From NCBI RefSeq assembly GCF_003443995.1, contig NZ_QWEY01000001.1, positions 620,001-684,000 of the forward strand: DNA of 64,000 nucleotides. The letters run 5' to 3'. This DNA is from Pseudotabrizicola alkalilacus (GTDB lineage Bacteria > Pseudomonadota > Alphaproteobacteria > Rhodobacterales > Rhodobacteraceae). Below, in pieces: positions 8,271 to 16,152 of this stretch. Made by a program: the position numbers and the translations under genes. The notes beneath the pieces are model-generated. The model searched no databases. It worked only from the letters and a program-made list of their open reading frames with translations, and was not told the DNA's origin. Numbering within the stretch: position 1 is the stretch's first letter; every line of letters begins with the position of its first letter.

Positions 8271-9281
8271 ATGAGTGATGACGCGGCGCGATACATTGCC
8301 AAAGGGGTGGCGCATGTCGAGCTGCCCGCCGTGGCCAGCCCGGTCGCGGTCAGTTTTGTGCTGCTGCCGAAATTCACCATGCTGGCCTTTGCCTCGGCCA
8401 TTGAGCCGTTGCGGATCGCCAATCAGTTGACCGGGCAGGCGTTGTTCCACTGGCAGGTGCTGTCGGCGGACGGGCAGGCGGTGGCCTGTTCTAACGGGGT
8501 TCCGGTGATGGTGGACGGGGCATATGGCGCGGTGCAGCCCGAGGGGGTGGTGCTGGTCTGTTCGGGCGTGGAGCCGGAGCTGCAGACCACCGCCGCGCTG
8601 GCCGACTGGCTGCGCGGCTTGTGGCGGCGCGGGCGTATCGTGGGCGGGCTGTGTACCGGGGCCTATGCACTGGCGCGGGCGGGTATCCTGAAGGGGCGGC
8701 GGTTTACCCTGCATTGGGAGAACCTGACCGGCTTTGCCGAGACTTTTCCCGATCTGACCGCCGCGCGGCAGGTGTTCTGCATTGATGACCGGATCGTGAC
8801 CTGCGCAGGGGGCGTTGCTGCCGCAGATCTGATGCTGGAAATCATCCACGAGCGGTTCGGCATCACCCTGAGTCAGGAGGTTATGAACATGTGCCTGCTT
8901 GCGCAGCGGCGCAGGCAGGGCGATGAGCAGATGACCTCGCTGGCCGCCCGGCTGGGCACGCGGCATGAAAAGCTGATCGAGGCGGTGGCGTTTCTGGAGG
9001 CGCGGATCGAGGAGCCGTTTGATCTGGATGCCTGTGCCGCGCAGCTGGACCTGTCACGGCGGCAGATCGAGCGGCTGTTCAGCCGCTACATGGGGGTGAC
9101 CCCGGTGCGGTATATGAACGACCTGCGGTTGCAACATGGCCGCGCGCTGCTGGCGGAAACCGATATGAGTGTGACAGAGGTGGCGATTGCCTGCGGATAT
9201 GCCAGCAGCTCGCATTTTTCCAAGTCTTTCCGGGTGAAATACGGGGTTTCGCCCTATCGCTTCTCGCATTTTGGCAAGTAG
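8271..9281 (+). CDS. GlxA family AraC-type transcriptional regulator
   Basis: A 336-residue regulator with an N-terminal DJ-1/PfpI-like domain (about residues 25-200) and a C-terminal AraC domain with two helix-turn-helix motifs (about 232-330). The DJ-1 nucleophile-elbow-like segment is GGLCTGAYAL; the AraC part ends with the usual VTEVAIACGYASSSHFSKSF signature. This architecture is typical of regulators of quaternary amine, arginine or other nitrogen metabolism (GbdR/ArgR-like). ATG 8271 is chosen because GGAGGG lies at 8258-8263; an in-frame GTG at 8247 lacks a comparable site. Its target is unknown; the divergent kdgK and the ABC operon are the nearest candidates. Confidence 0.9.
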   Translation: MSDDAARYIAKGVAHVELPAVASPVAVSFVLLPKFTMLAFASAIEPLRIANQLTGQALFHWQVLSADGQAVACSNGVPVMVDGAYGAVQPEGVVLVCSGVEPELQTTAALADWLRGLWRRGRIVGGLCTGAYALARAGILKGRRFTLHWENLTGFAETFPDLTAARQVFCIDDRIVTCAGGVAAADLMLEIIHERFGITLSQEVMNMCLLAQRRRQGDEQMTSLAARLGTRHEKLIEAVAFLEARIEEPFDLDACAAQLDLSRRQIERLFSRYMGVTPVRYMNDLRLQHGRALLAETDMSVTEVAIACGYASSSHFSKSFRVKYGVSPYRFSHFGK

Positions 9282-9318
9282 CGGCAAAAGCCGGTCGTTT
9301 GATCCGTGCCCGGATTGT

Positions 9319-9340
9319 CGGAATTTACCCCCCAATTCCG
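9319..9340. promoter_or_regulatory. Intergenic hairpin upstream of Hint-domain gene
   Basis: CGGAATT (9319-9325) and AATTCCG (9334-9340) form a 7-bp stem with an 8-nt pyrimidine-rich loop. It lies 38 nt after the regulator stop and about 100 nt before the Hint gene. There is no T-run, so it is a weak terminator or possible operator. Confidence 0.3.
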
Positions 9341-9442
9341 CAGACTTCCCTTGGATTGTTGCTGTTTTACAATAGCCAAAGGGTTAACGCCTTGTTACGG
9401 TTGGGGCAATAAAAACACGAGCAGACTAAAAAAGGGACAGGC

Positions 9443-10516
9443 ATGGGAACGGGCTCTCGGGGCACGTTCGTCATTTCCTGGTCACAGACAGAGATAGACG
9501 GCCTGAGTGCGGCCCCGTTGGATGGTCTTGCCGTCGGCGCTTCATGGCGCTGGTCCGGTCAACCCGTCCGCGTGGATGGTCAGGGCGGCATGCTTCTGCT
9601 GGAGGGGGCCGAGGGAATTGCGGACATTCGCAGGCGTGCGGCCAAAATGGTGCGCCGCCTGATCGGTGTAGCTGTCACGGGCGAGGCAGTTGCCGCGTCC
9701 GGTGTGGAGGACGAGGAAGAAGAAGCTCCTGATCAGGGGTTTATCGTGACGGACGGCCATCAGAGCTGGTCTGTCACCATTCTGCCGGTGCCGGATACCG
9801 GCGCGCGGCTGTTGATGTTTGTCGGTGATCTGCCGCCGCCGGGGCAGGATCTGTGGGTGGTGCGCACTGCGATTGACCGCACCCATTCGGGCGCGGGGGC
9901 CAAGGTGGCGGGAGGGGTGATCTGCTTTACGCCAGACACCCGCATTGCCACGCCGACCGGAACGCGGCTGATCCAGGATCTGCGACCGGGCGACCGCATT
10001 CTGACCAAGGACAATGGCGCGCAGGATATCCTGTGGACCGGCAGCCGCCGGATGAGTGGGGCACGGCTGTATGCGATGCCGCATCTGCGTCCGATCCGGT
10101 TCCGGGCCGGGGCGCTGGGGATCGAGCGGCCAGACGTGGATCTGGTGGTGTCGCCGCAGCACCGGATGGTGCTGAACGGGCCGGCCGCGCGGGCGTTGTT
10201 CAACACCGAAGAGGTGCTGGTCAAGGCCGAGGATCTGCTGAACGATGTGACGATCTGTGTCGATCACGCGCTGCGCGAGGTGACCTATATCCATATCCTG
10301 CTGGACCGCCACAATATCGTCTGGGCCAACGGCATGGAGACCGAGAGCTTTCACCCGTCGAACACCGCGATGGACACCATCGAGCCGAAACAGCGTGAGG
10401 CGCTGATGGCGATTCTGCCCGAGATCACGGTGAACCCGGCGAGCTATGGTGATTATGCCCGGCGCAATCTGTCGTCCTCTGAGGTGGCGATCCTGCGGCA
10501 TGATGTGGCGGCCTAA
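9443..10516 (+). CDS. Hint (Hedgehog/intein) domain protein
   Basis: A 357-residue protein with a Hint_2-type domain at about residues 157-300. It begins at a catalytic-type Cys in CFTPDTRIATPTG, followed by GTRLIQDLRPGD and a block-B-like VSPQHRM segment (His), and ends near HNIVWANGMETES. The N-terminal 150 residues are a separate beta-rich region with an acidic EDEEEE stretch near residue 92. There is no signal peptide. Such proteins are common, often multicopy, in Rhodobacterales; some sit at the C-end of secreted RTX-like proteins, but here there are no calcium repeats. Function (autocleavage or a structural role) is unproven. A terminator-like hairpin follows. Confidence 0.85.
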   Translation: MGTGSRGTFVISWSQTEIDGLSAAPLDGLAVGASWRWSGQPVRVDGQGGMLLLEGAEGIADIRRRAAKMVRRLIGVAVTGEAVAASGVEDEEEEAPDQGFIVTDGHQSWSVTILPVPDTGARLLMFVGDLPPPGQDLWVVRTAIDRTHSGAGAKVAGGVICFTPDTRIATPTGTRLIQDLRPGDRILTKDNGAQDILWTGSRRMSGARLYAMPHLRPIRFRAGALGIERPDVDLVVSPQHRMVLNGPAARALFNTEEVLVKAEDLLNDVTICVDHALREVTYIHILLDRHNIVWANGMETESFHPSNTAMDTIEPKQREALMAILPEITVNPASYGDYARRNLSSSEVAILRHDVAA

Positions 10517-10533
10517 GCTTTAGAGCCGGTGTT

Positions 10534-10585
10534 GCCGGGAGGGGTGATTGCCGCTTTCGCTTTGCACCTCCCCCGGCGTTATTTT
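10534..10585 (+). terminator. Terminator after Hint-domain gene
   Basis: GCCGGGAGGGGTG (10534-10546) pairs with CACCTCCCCCGGC (10565-10577) with two internal mismatches, and GTTATTTT follows. Its position 18 nt after the stop and before the rpsD promoter fits an intrinsic terminator. Confidence 0.6.
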
Positions 10586-10607
10586 CGGACCGGGGCGGAA
10601 GCGGCTG

Positions 10608-10635
10608 TTGACACCCTGATTTGCGGGCGTATAAG
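10608..10635 (+). promoter_or_regulatory. rpsD promoter
   Basis: A consensus -35 box TTGACA (10608-10613) is separated by 16 nt from a TATAAG -10 box (10630-10635). This is the strongest sigma-70-type match near rpsD and implies a 5' leader of about 120 nt. Confidence 0.75.
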
Positions 10636-10639
10636 CGCG

Positions 10640-10760
10640 CTCTGTCCCGGCGGGTAACCTCCGGGGCTTTTCATTGGTGTTGGTGGACCCCGCAAGGGGA
10701 TGCCTGTCGGGCCGGAAGGCACAAGGACAACGCCCTTCATCTGAGCGAAGGAGATCAGCC
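10640..10760 (+). promoter_or_regulatory. Structured 5' leader of rpsD
   Basis: The leader between promoter and start can fold several short hairpins: CCCGG (10646-10650) with CCGGG (10661-10665) followed by GCTTTTC, which looks terminator-like; CCCC-GCAA-GGGG (10688-10699), a GNRA-type loop; and GCC-GGAA-GGC (10711-10720). S4 represses its own synthesis in many bacteria by binding leader RNA, so an autoregulatory leader is plausible; the fold is my inference. Confidence 0.4.
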
Positions 10761-11381
10761 GTGACCAAACGCACGTCTGCCAAGTACAAAATTGACCGCC
10801 GCATGGGCGAGAACATCTGGGGCCGCGCCAAGTCGCCGGTCAACAAGCGGGAATATGGCCCGGGCCAGCACGGTCAGCGCCGCAAGAACAAACTGTCCGA
10901 CTTCGGTACTCAGCTGCGCGCCAAGCAAAAGCTGAAGGGTTACTATGGTGACCTGACCGAAAAGCAGTTCCGCAAGATCTTTGGTGAGGCCGAGCGTGTG
11001 CGCGGCGACACCGGCGAGATGCTGATCGGTCTGCTGGAGCGTCGTCTGGATGCGGTTGTGTACCGCGCCAAGCTGGTGCCGACCGTGTTCGCCGCCCGTC
11101 AGTTCGTGAACCACGGCCATGTGCAGGTGAACGGTCAGCGCGTGAACATCGCGTCTTACCGTGTGAAAGAGGGCGACGTGATCTCGGTCCGCGAAAAGTC
11201 GCGTCAGCTGGCGATCATTCTGGAAGCCGTGCAGTCGTCAGAGCGTGACGTGCCGGATTATCTGGAAGTCGATCACAACAAACTGGTCGTGACCTTTGTG
11301 CGCACCCCTGGTCTGGGCGATGTGCCGTATCCGGTCGTGATGGAACCGAACCTGGTCGTCGAATATTACGCGAAGAACTGA
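10761..11381 (+). CDS. rpsD: 30S ribosomal protein S4
   Basis: A 206-residue primary 16S rRNA-binding protein of the small subunit. It starts [20 protein letters not shown] and contains [10 protein letters not shown] and the S4 RNA-binding domain (about residues 95-155; [21 protein letters not shown]). Length matches the alphaproteobacterial family. Start is GTG 10761 with GGAG at 10749-10752; the frame is open further upstream but that part is leader. It is monocistronic, with its own promoter and a strong terminator, rather than in a ribosomal-protein operon, as is usual in this class. Confidence 0.98.
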   Translation: MTKRTSAKYKIDRRMGENIWGRAKSPVNKREYGPGQHGQRRKNKLSDFGTQLRAKQKLKGYYGDLTEKQFRKIFGEAERVRGDTGEMLIGLLERRLDAVVYRAKLVPTVFAARQFVNHGHVQVNGQRVNIASYRVKEGDVISVREKSRQLAIILEAVQSSERDVPDYLEVDHNKLVVTFVRTPGLGDVPYPVVMEPNLVVEYYAKN

Positions 11382-11403
11382 TCTTTCGCGCAAGCTGTCG
11401 GAA

Positions 11404-11428
11404 GGGCCGCCCCGTGGGGCGGCCTTTT
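11404..11428 (+). terminator. rpsD intrinsic terminator
   Basis: GGCCGCCCC (11405-11413) pairs with GGGGCGGCC (11416-11424), and TTTT follows at 11425-11428. It starts 24 nt after the rpsD stop. Confidence 0.85.
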
Positions 11429-11546
11429 GCATTTGCGGGCTTTGTGTGCAGGGAATCCGGCTGTCGATTGCCCCCCTGCGCGTTATAATCGCACTGGTCT
11501 AACCGCCCCGTGCCCGCTAGAACCGCCGGGTGAGTTGGAGGCCCCT

Positions 11547-12632
11547 ATGCACGACACCATTCGCCCGCAACCTGGCATTCTGGACATTGCGCTTTACGAA
11601 GGCGGCAAGGCGCATCTGGCCGGCGTGTCAAATGCGCTGAAACTGTCGTCGAACGAGAATCCGTTCGGCCCCGGTGACCGGGCGAAAGAGGTATTTGGCA
11701 AGACGGTTCACACGCTGCACCGCTATCCGGGCACCGATCACGCGGCCTTGCGTCAGGCCATCGGCGATGTGCATTGGCTGGACCCGGAGCGGATCATCTG
11801 TGGCGTTGGTTCGGACGAGATTATTACCTTTCTGTGCCAGGCCTATGCCGGGCCAAAGGATGAGGTGGTGTTCACCGAACACGGCTTTCTGATGTACCGG
11901 ATTTCGGCACTTGCCGTCGGGGCGACTCCGGTCGAGGTGGCCGAGCGTGAGCGGATGACCGATGTGGACGCCATTTTGCGCGCCTGCACCAAGCGCACCA
12001 AGCTGGTGTTCATTGCCAATCCCAACAACCCGACCGGCACAATGATTTCGCCCGCCGAGATGGAGCGGCTGGCGGCGGGGCTGCCCCCGCAGGCCATTCT
12101 GGTGATCGACGGGGCCTATGCCGAATATGTCGAGGGCTACGACGGCGGCTCGGGTCTGGCGACCGGGCGCGACAATGTGTTCATGACGCGGACGTTTTCC
12201 AAGATCTATGGTCTGGGTGGCCTGCGGATTGGCTGGGGCTATGGCCCCAAGCATATCATTGATGTCCTGAACCGTATCCGCGGGCCGTTCAACCTGTCGA
12301 CCACTCAGTTGGAGGTGGCTGAAGCGGCGGTGCGCGATCAGGAGTGGGTCAACAAATGCCGGTCCGAGAATGCGCGGATGCGCCACTGGCTGGCCGAAGC
12401 TCTGGCCGAGGTGGGTGTGCCCTCTGACACCAGCATGGCGAATTTCGTACTGGCGCGTTTTGCCAGCGTCGAGGAGGCCGAGGCTTGTGATGGTTTTCTG
12501 CAGTCGCAAGGCCTGATCGTGCGGCGGGTGGCGGCGTATAAGCTGCCGCATTGTCTGCGCATCACGGTGGGCGACGAAGCGGGATGCCGCCGGATTGCCC
12601 ATGCAGTGGGGCAGTTCAAGGGTCTGAAATGA
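11547..12632 (+). CDS. hisC: Histidinol-phosphate/aromatic aminotransferase (HisC family)
   Basis: A 361-residue class I/II PLP-dependent aminotransferase. It starts at ATG 11547 ([20 protein letters not shown]); the reading frame is open upstream but without homology-like sequence. Visible motifs are [11 protein letters not shown] at the N-terminus, NPNNPTGT (about residue 160), DGAYAEY (about 189-195) and the PLP-lysine motif [15 protein letters not shown] (about 213-227). It converts histidinol phosphate or aromatic 2-oxo acids. The stop overlaps the tyrC start (ATGA); pairing with an arogenate/prephenate dehydrogenase rather than his genes argues for a role in tyrosine/phenylalanine synthesis (inference), as in other organisms where HisC paralogues serve as aromatic transaminases. 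Confidence 0.93.
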   Translation: MHDTIRPQPGILDIALYEGGKAHLAGVSNALKLSSNENPFGPGDRAKEVFGKTVHTLHRYPGTDHAALRQAIGDVHWLDPERIICGVGSDEIITFLCQAYAGPKDEVVFTEHGFLMYRISALAVGATPVEVAERERMTDVDAILRACTKRTKLVFIANPNNPTGTMISPAEMERLAAGLPPQAILVIDGAYAEYVEGYDGGSGLATGRDNVFMTRTFSKIYGLGGLRIGWGYGPKHIIDVLNRIRGPFNLSTTQLEVAEAAVRDQEWVNKCRSENARMRHWLAEALAEVGVPSDTSMANFVLARFASVEEAEACDGFLQSQGLIVRRVAAYKLPHCLRITVGDEAGCRRIAHAVGQFKGLK

Positions 12633-13579
12633 CCGGCCCGCGTGAGACAGTGATTTTTCAGCGTGTGGCGCTGATCGGCCTGGGGCTGATCGCCTCATCG
12701 ATGGCGCATGCGATGCGGCAATATGGGCTGGCGGGCGAGATTGTGGGCCATGCCAAATCGGCCGAAAGCCGGGATATTGCCCTGCAGATCGGTCTGTGTG
12801 ACGCGGTCTATGCCACGGCAGCCGAGGCGGTGCAGGGTGCGGACCTGGTCGTGCTGTGCGTGCCGGTCGGCGTGATGGGCGCGATTGCCGCCGAGATCGG
12901 GCCGCATCTGGCGCCGGGGGCGACCGTCACCGATGTCGGCTCGGTCAAGGGCGCGGTGGTTGAGGCGGTGGCGCCGCATATGCCTTCTGGCGTGCATTTC
13001 ATTCCCGGCCACCCGATTGCGGGGACCGAACATTCGGGGCCGAGGTCGGGTTTTGCGACGTTGTTCAAGAACCGCTGGTGGCTGCTGACCCCGCTGGAGG
13101 GGGCGGACCGGGCAGCGGTGGCGCGGCTGCGGGACTTGTGCGAGCGCATGGGCGCGAATGTGGATGAGATGGACGTGGCCCATCATGATCTGGTGTTGGC
13201 CGTGACCAGCCACACGCCGCACCTGATTGCCTATACAATGGTCGGCGTGGCCGAGCATATGCGGCGGGTGTCGAATTCGGAAGTGATCAAGTATTCAGCG
13301 GGCGGGTTTCGCGACCTGACCCGCATCGCGGCCAGCGATCCGGTGATGTGGCGCGATGTGTTTCTGACCAACAAGGATGCGGTGCTGGATATCCTTGGCC
13401 GCTTTACGGAAGAGCTGTTCACCCTGCAACGCGCGATCCGCATGGGCGACGGTGAGCACCTTCACGCCTACTTCACCCGCACCCGCGCAATCAGGCGTGG
13501 CATTATCGAGGCGGGACAGGATACATCTGCTCCAGACTTCGGGCGTGTCCCGCAGGGCGGAGGAGAGGGCAAGGGCTGA
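12629..13579 (+). CDS. tyrC: Prephenate/arogenate (cyclohexadienyl) dehydrogenase
   Basis: A 316-residue NAD(P)-dependent dehydrogenase of tyrosine synthesis, catalysing oxidative decarboxylation of prephenate and/or arogenate. It has an N-terminal Rossmann motif [10 protein letters not shown] (about residues 18-27), the TDVGSVKG motif (about 106-113), the [14 protein letters not shown] active-site loop with catalytic His, and a C-terminal helical domain with SHTPHLIAY. No ACT or chorismate mutase domain is fused. ATG 12629 overlaps the hisC stop by 4 nt, and its stop overlaps the next start (TGATG), so the three genes form one coupled run. Confidence 0.93.
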   Translation: MTGPRETVIFQRVALIGLGLIASSMAHAMRQYGLAGEIVGHAKSAESRDIALQIGLCDAVYATAAEAVQGADLVVLCVPVGVMGAIAAEIGPHLAPGATVTDVGSVKGAVVEAVAPHMPSGVHFIPGHPIAGTEHSGPRSGFATLFKNRWWLLTPLEGADRAAVARLRDLCERMGANVDEMDVAHHDLVLAVTSHTPHLIAYTMVGVAEHMRRVSNSEVIKYSAGGFRDLTRIAASDPVMWRDVFLTNKDAVLDILGRFTEELFTLQRAIRMGDGEHLHAYFTRTRAIRRGIIEAGQDTSAPDFGRVPQGGGEGKG

Positions 13580-14481
13580 TGTTCAGGGCGGGGGTAACGG
13601 GGGCTGTTCTGCTGGTTGCGGCAAGTGCTGCGTTCGCCGATGCGCCTTCCAAATCGCCCCGGCCCATGCCCCGCCCCGGAATGGTTGCCGTTGCCGAGGC
13701 GCAGACGGTGGGGATCAGCATGCAGGTCGCTGCGCTGCCGGTCATGACGCTTTCGGTGCGTCCCAAGCGGCGGCCTCAGAATCTTGTTGCTGAAGCGCCT
13801 GCGATGATCGCCGCGCCGGAGGTGGTTGTCGCGACCGCCTCTGCGGTTGCCCCGCCCGAGAAAAAGGGATTGTTCGGCCTGTTGCGCCCGTCAAAGCGGC
13901 CTGAAAGTCTGGTTGAAAAACAACTGGTCGCGGCCACGATTGCGCCGGTAAAGCCCGGCAAGCAGGGCGTGGTGTCGCAAAAGGGGGCGGTCTGCGGCGA
14001 TCCGTCGATCCGGGGTGAGGCACTGGCGCCGATCACCTCGCGCATTCAGGGGTGCGGGGTGCCGGACCCGGTGCGGATCACCAGCGTTGCCGGAGTGCGG
14101 CTAAGTCAGGCGGCCACGGTGGATTGTGATACCGCCCGCGCGCTGAAAGCCTGGGTCGAGCGCGGGGTGGAACCAGCCTATGGCAAGGGCAAGGTTGTGC
14201 AGTTGCAGGTGGCCGGGCATTATGTCTGCCGGACCCGCAATCACCGCGCCGGGGCCAAGGTCAGCGAACATGGCAAGGGCCGGGCCATCGACATCTCTGG
14301 CTTTACCTTTTCGAACGGAAAGACCGTTCCAGTTCTACGAAATTTCGACAGGACCATGCGAAAAGCCCACAAAGCGGCCTGCGGTATCTTTAACACCACG
14401 CTGGGGCCAGGGTCGGACGGAATGCACGAGGACCATCTGCATTTCGACACCGCCAAGCGCAGCAGCACCTACTGCCGTTAG
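13579..14481 (+). CDS. Extensin-like C-terminal domain protein, exported
   Basis: A 300-residue protein. The N-terminus (about residues 1-21, AASAAFADA) is a signal peptide. A Pro/Lys/Arg-rich, low-complexity linker (about 22-125) contains repeated RPKRRP/RPSKRP-like segments. The C-terminal 170 residues are the Extensin-like family (DUF/Extensin_2), with SEHGKGRAIDISG and a terminal DHLHFD motif that look like Zn-binding His/Asp residues of LAS-type peptidases. A periplasmic cell-wall role is therefore plausible but unproven. Four cysteines in the domain (CGDPS, GCG, CDT, YCR) may form disulfides. It is coupled to tyrC by a 1-nt overlap without an obvious functional link. Confidence 0.88.
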   Translation: MFRAGVTGAVLLVAASAAFADAPSKSPRPMPRPGMVAVAEAQTVGISMQVAALPVMTLSVRPKRRPQNLVAEAPAMIAAPEVVVATASAVAPPEKKGLFGLLRPSKRPESLVEKQLVAATIAPVKPGKQGVVSQKGAVCGDPSIRGEALAPITSRIQGCGVPDPVRITSVAGVRLSQAATVDCDTARALKAWVERGVEPAYGKGKVVQLQVAGHYVCRTRNHRAGAKVSEHGKGRAIDISGFTFSNGKTVPVLRNFDRTMRKAHKAACGIFNTTLGPGSDGMHEDHLHFDTAKRSSTYCR

Positions 14482-14505
14482 GCCCCGGTTCAGTTCAGCC
14501 GGGGC
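14482..14505. terminator. Shared hairpin between convergent genes
   Basis: GCCCCGG (14482-14488) pairs with CCGGGGC (14499-14505) across a 10-nt loop in the 8-nt gap and first codons between convergent stops. There is no T-run; it may act as a weak bidirectional terminator. Confidence 0.35.
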
Positions 14506-15473
14506 GCGGGGCCGAGGGGCAGCGGGCCAAGCGACATCTGCCCACCGGCAAAGATCAGCGGCATTTCCAGCACCTCCGGATCACCCGAGCTGCCCGCAAC
14601 GGCCTGCATCATGTTCAGCACGGTCGGTGCGATTTCGGGTTTGATCAGGCCCATGCTGGTGGCCAGCGTCACCAGATTGCGCCAGCCGGTTACCCGGATC
14701 TCGATCCGGCCTTCGGGGGTGCCGTCCACCGCCAGCAGATCCCCCTTGGCAAAGATGGACAGCCCGCCCCAGGTCAGCACCGCCTCGCGCAGCGATAGTG
14801 CGGTGAGGGTGGGACGGGTCGTGGCCGCGAAACGATCAAGCGGGGCCGAAAAGCTGGCATTGGCATCAACCCGCGTCAGCGCGATCTGCGGCGGCAGGTC
14901 GGGCAGGCGGGTGGCAAGGGCCGGGTCGGGTGACAGGTTCAGCAGCTCCAGCGCGATGTCATAGGCATTGGTCCGGCTGGGGTCGGTGCGGGTGGCAAAG
15001 CGCAGCGTCTCGGCCTCCAGCACCCAGCCCAGACTGGATTCGGCGCGGATCGCATCCCCGACAAACGTGGTCCGGTCCAGCGTCAGTGCGGTGCTGGGGC
15101 TGACCACGACGCTGGCCTGAAGCTTGCCCGATTGCAGCGCGATGTCTTCGGCCGGGGTGCGGATGACCTGCTCTGGCGCGAAGGCGGCGATCACGTGCCA
15201 AGGGCGGTAGCTCAGGGAAAACACTTGCAGGAACGGCGCTTCCCAGCGGATTTCGCTGCGCTGATCGGTCAGGCGCGGCTCTGATACGGTCAGATCAAAG
15301 CGGTTGGGAAAGCCGGCAAAGCTGTAGCCGGATTGGGCTATGTCCAGCCCGCGCGCCGGGGCCTCTTGCAAGAACGCCTCGAACCCGCGTTCGACGGCGG
15401 TTTTGCCGACAAACCAGTAGCCCGACCACAGCGCCACCAAAAGGATGGCAATCGACAGCAATGCGCGCATCAT
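14490..15473 (-). CDS. DUF2125 domain protein
   Basis: A 327-residue protein with an N-terminal hydrophobic anchor or signal sequence (about residues 5-22) and then a beta-rich periplasmic domain of the DUF2125 family, which is largely restricted to Alphaproteobacteria. Typical features are the SGYSFAGFPNRFDL segment near residue 50, WEAPFLQV near 78, and a C-terminal GGQMSLGPLPLGPAP end. The function of the family is unknown; its layered amphipathic strands resemble AsmA-like proteins of the envelope, which is speculation. It is monocistronic, convergent with the extensin-like gene and divergent from the ChaC-like gene. Confidence 0.88.
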   Translation of the reverse strand: MMRALLSIAILLVALWSGYWFVGKTAVERGFEAFLQEAPARGLDIAQSGYSFAGFPNRFDLTVSEPRLTDQRSEIRWEAPFLQVFSLSYRPWHVIAAFAPEQVIRTPAEDIALQSGKLQASVVVSPSTALTLDRTTFVGDAIRAESSLGWVLEAETLRFATRTDPSRTNAYDIALELLNLSPDPALATRLPDLPPQIALTRVDANASFSAPLDRFAATTRPTLTALSLREAVLTWGGLSIFAKGDLLAVDGTPEGRIEIRVTGWRNLVTLATSMGLIKPEIAPTVLNMMQAVAGSSGDPEVLEMPLIFAGGQMSLGPLPLGPAPRLN

Positions 15474-15534
15474 CGGCCCTTTTCTTTCATCCGCCCCTGT
15501 TGTTTAGAGGCAGCAAGCAAGGAGGGCCAGTCAC

Positions 15535-16071
15535 TTGACCGAGACGATGTGGGTCTTTGGCTATGGATCGCTGATTTGGAACCCGGAATTTCCGGTGGCC
15601 GAGGCGCGGGTCGCGCGGCTGCAGGGCTGGCGGCGGTCGTTCTGCATGCGCTCGATCCATCATCGCGGCTCCGAAGCCGCGCCCGGTCTGGTGCTGGCGC
15701 TGGACGCGGCTGAAGGGCATCATTGCAATGGCGTGACTTTCCGGGTCGAACCGGGGGCCGAGGCTGATACGTTGGCGCTGTTGCGCGAACGCGAGCTGAT
15801 CTCGTCGGCCTATCTGGAGGCGCGGGTGCGGGCCGATTGGCCGGGCGGCGGCGGGTGCGATGCGCTGGTCTATGTGATCGACCCGGAGCATTGGCAATAC
15901 TGCGGTGGCGTCGATCTGGAAGAGCAGGCGCAGATCATTGCGCGCGCTGTTGGCGGGCGTGGGTTGAACCGCGATTATCTGTGGTCGACAGCGGCGCATC
16001 TGGCAGAACTGGGCATTTCCGACCCGGAACTGGAGTGGTTGGCTTCACGGGTTCGCGCACTTACCCTGTGA
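15535..16071 (+). CDS. Gamma-glutamylcyclotransferase, ChaC family
   Basis: A 178-residue cytosolic enzyme of the ChaC/GCG family, predicted to cleave glutathione to 5-oxoproline and Cys-Gly. The N-terminal VFGYGSLIWNPEF motif is the family hallmark, and the acidic RERELISSAYLE stretch (about residues 84-95) holds the candidate catalytic Glu. Start is TTG 15535 with GGAGGG at 15521-15526 at ideal spacing; an ATG four codons later is the alternative. The gap to the next gene is 81 nt. Confidence 0.88.
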   Translation: MTETMWVFGYGSLIWNPEFPVAEARVARLQGWRRSFCMRSIHHRGSEAAPGLVLALDAAEGHHCNGVTFRVEPGAEADTLALLRERELISSAYLEARVRADWPGGGGCDALVYVIDPEHWQYCGGVDLEEQAQIIARAVGGRGLNRDYLWSTAAHLAELGISDPELEWLASRVRALTL

Positions 16072-16152
16072 AGACACAGAGAATTTCTTTGGCAGCAAGG
16101 GTATCATGGCGTATCGTCGGGCAAAGCAGAACAAACGGGCAGGCAGCGTCTG

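Noticed and set aside
9443-10516. Intein
   Set aside because: The Hint fold is there, but there is no host protein split around it, no homing endonuclease and no C-terminal His-Asn splice junction.
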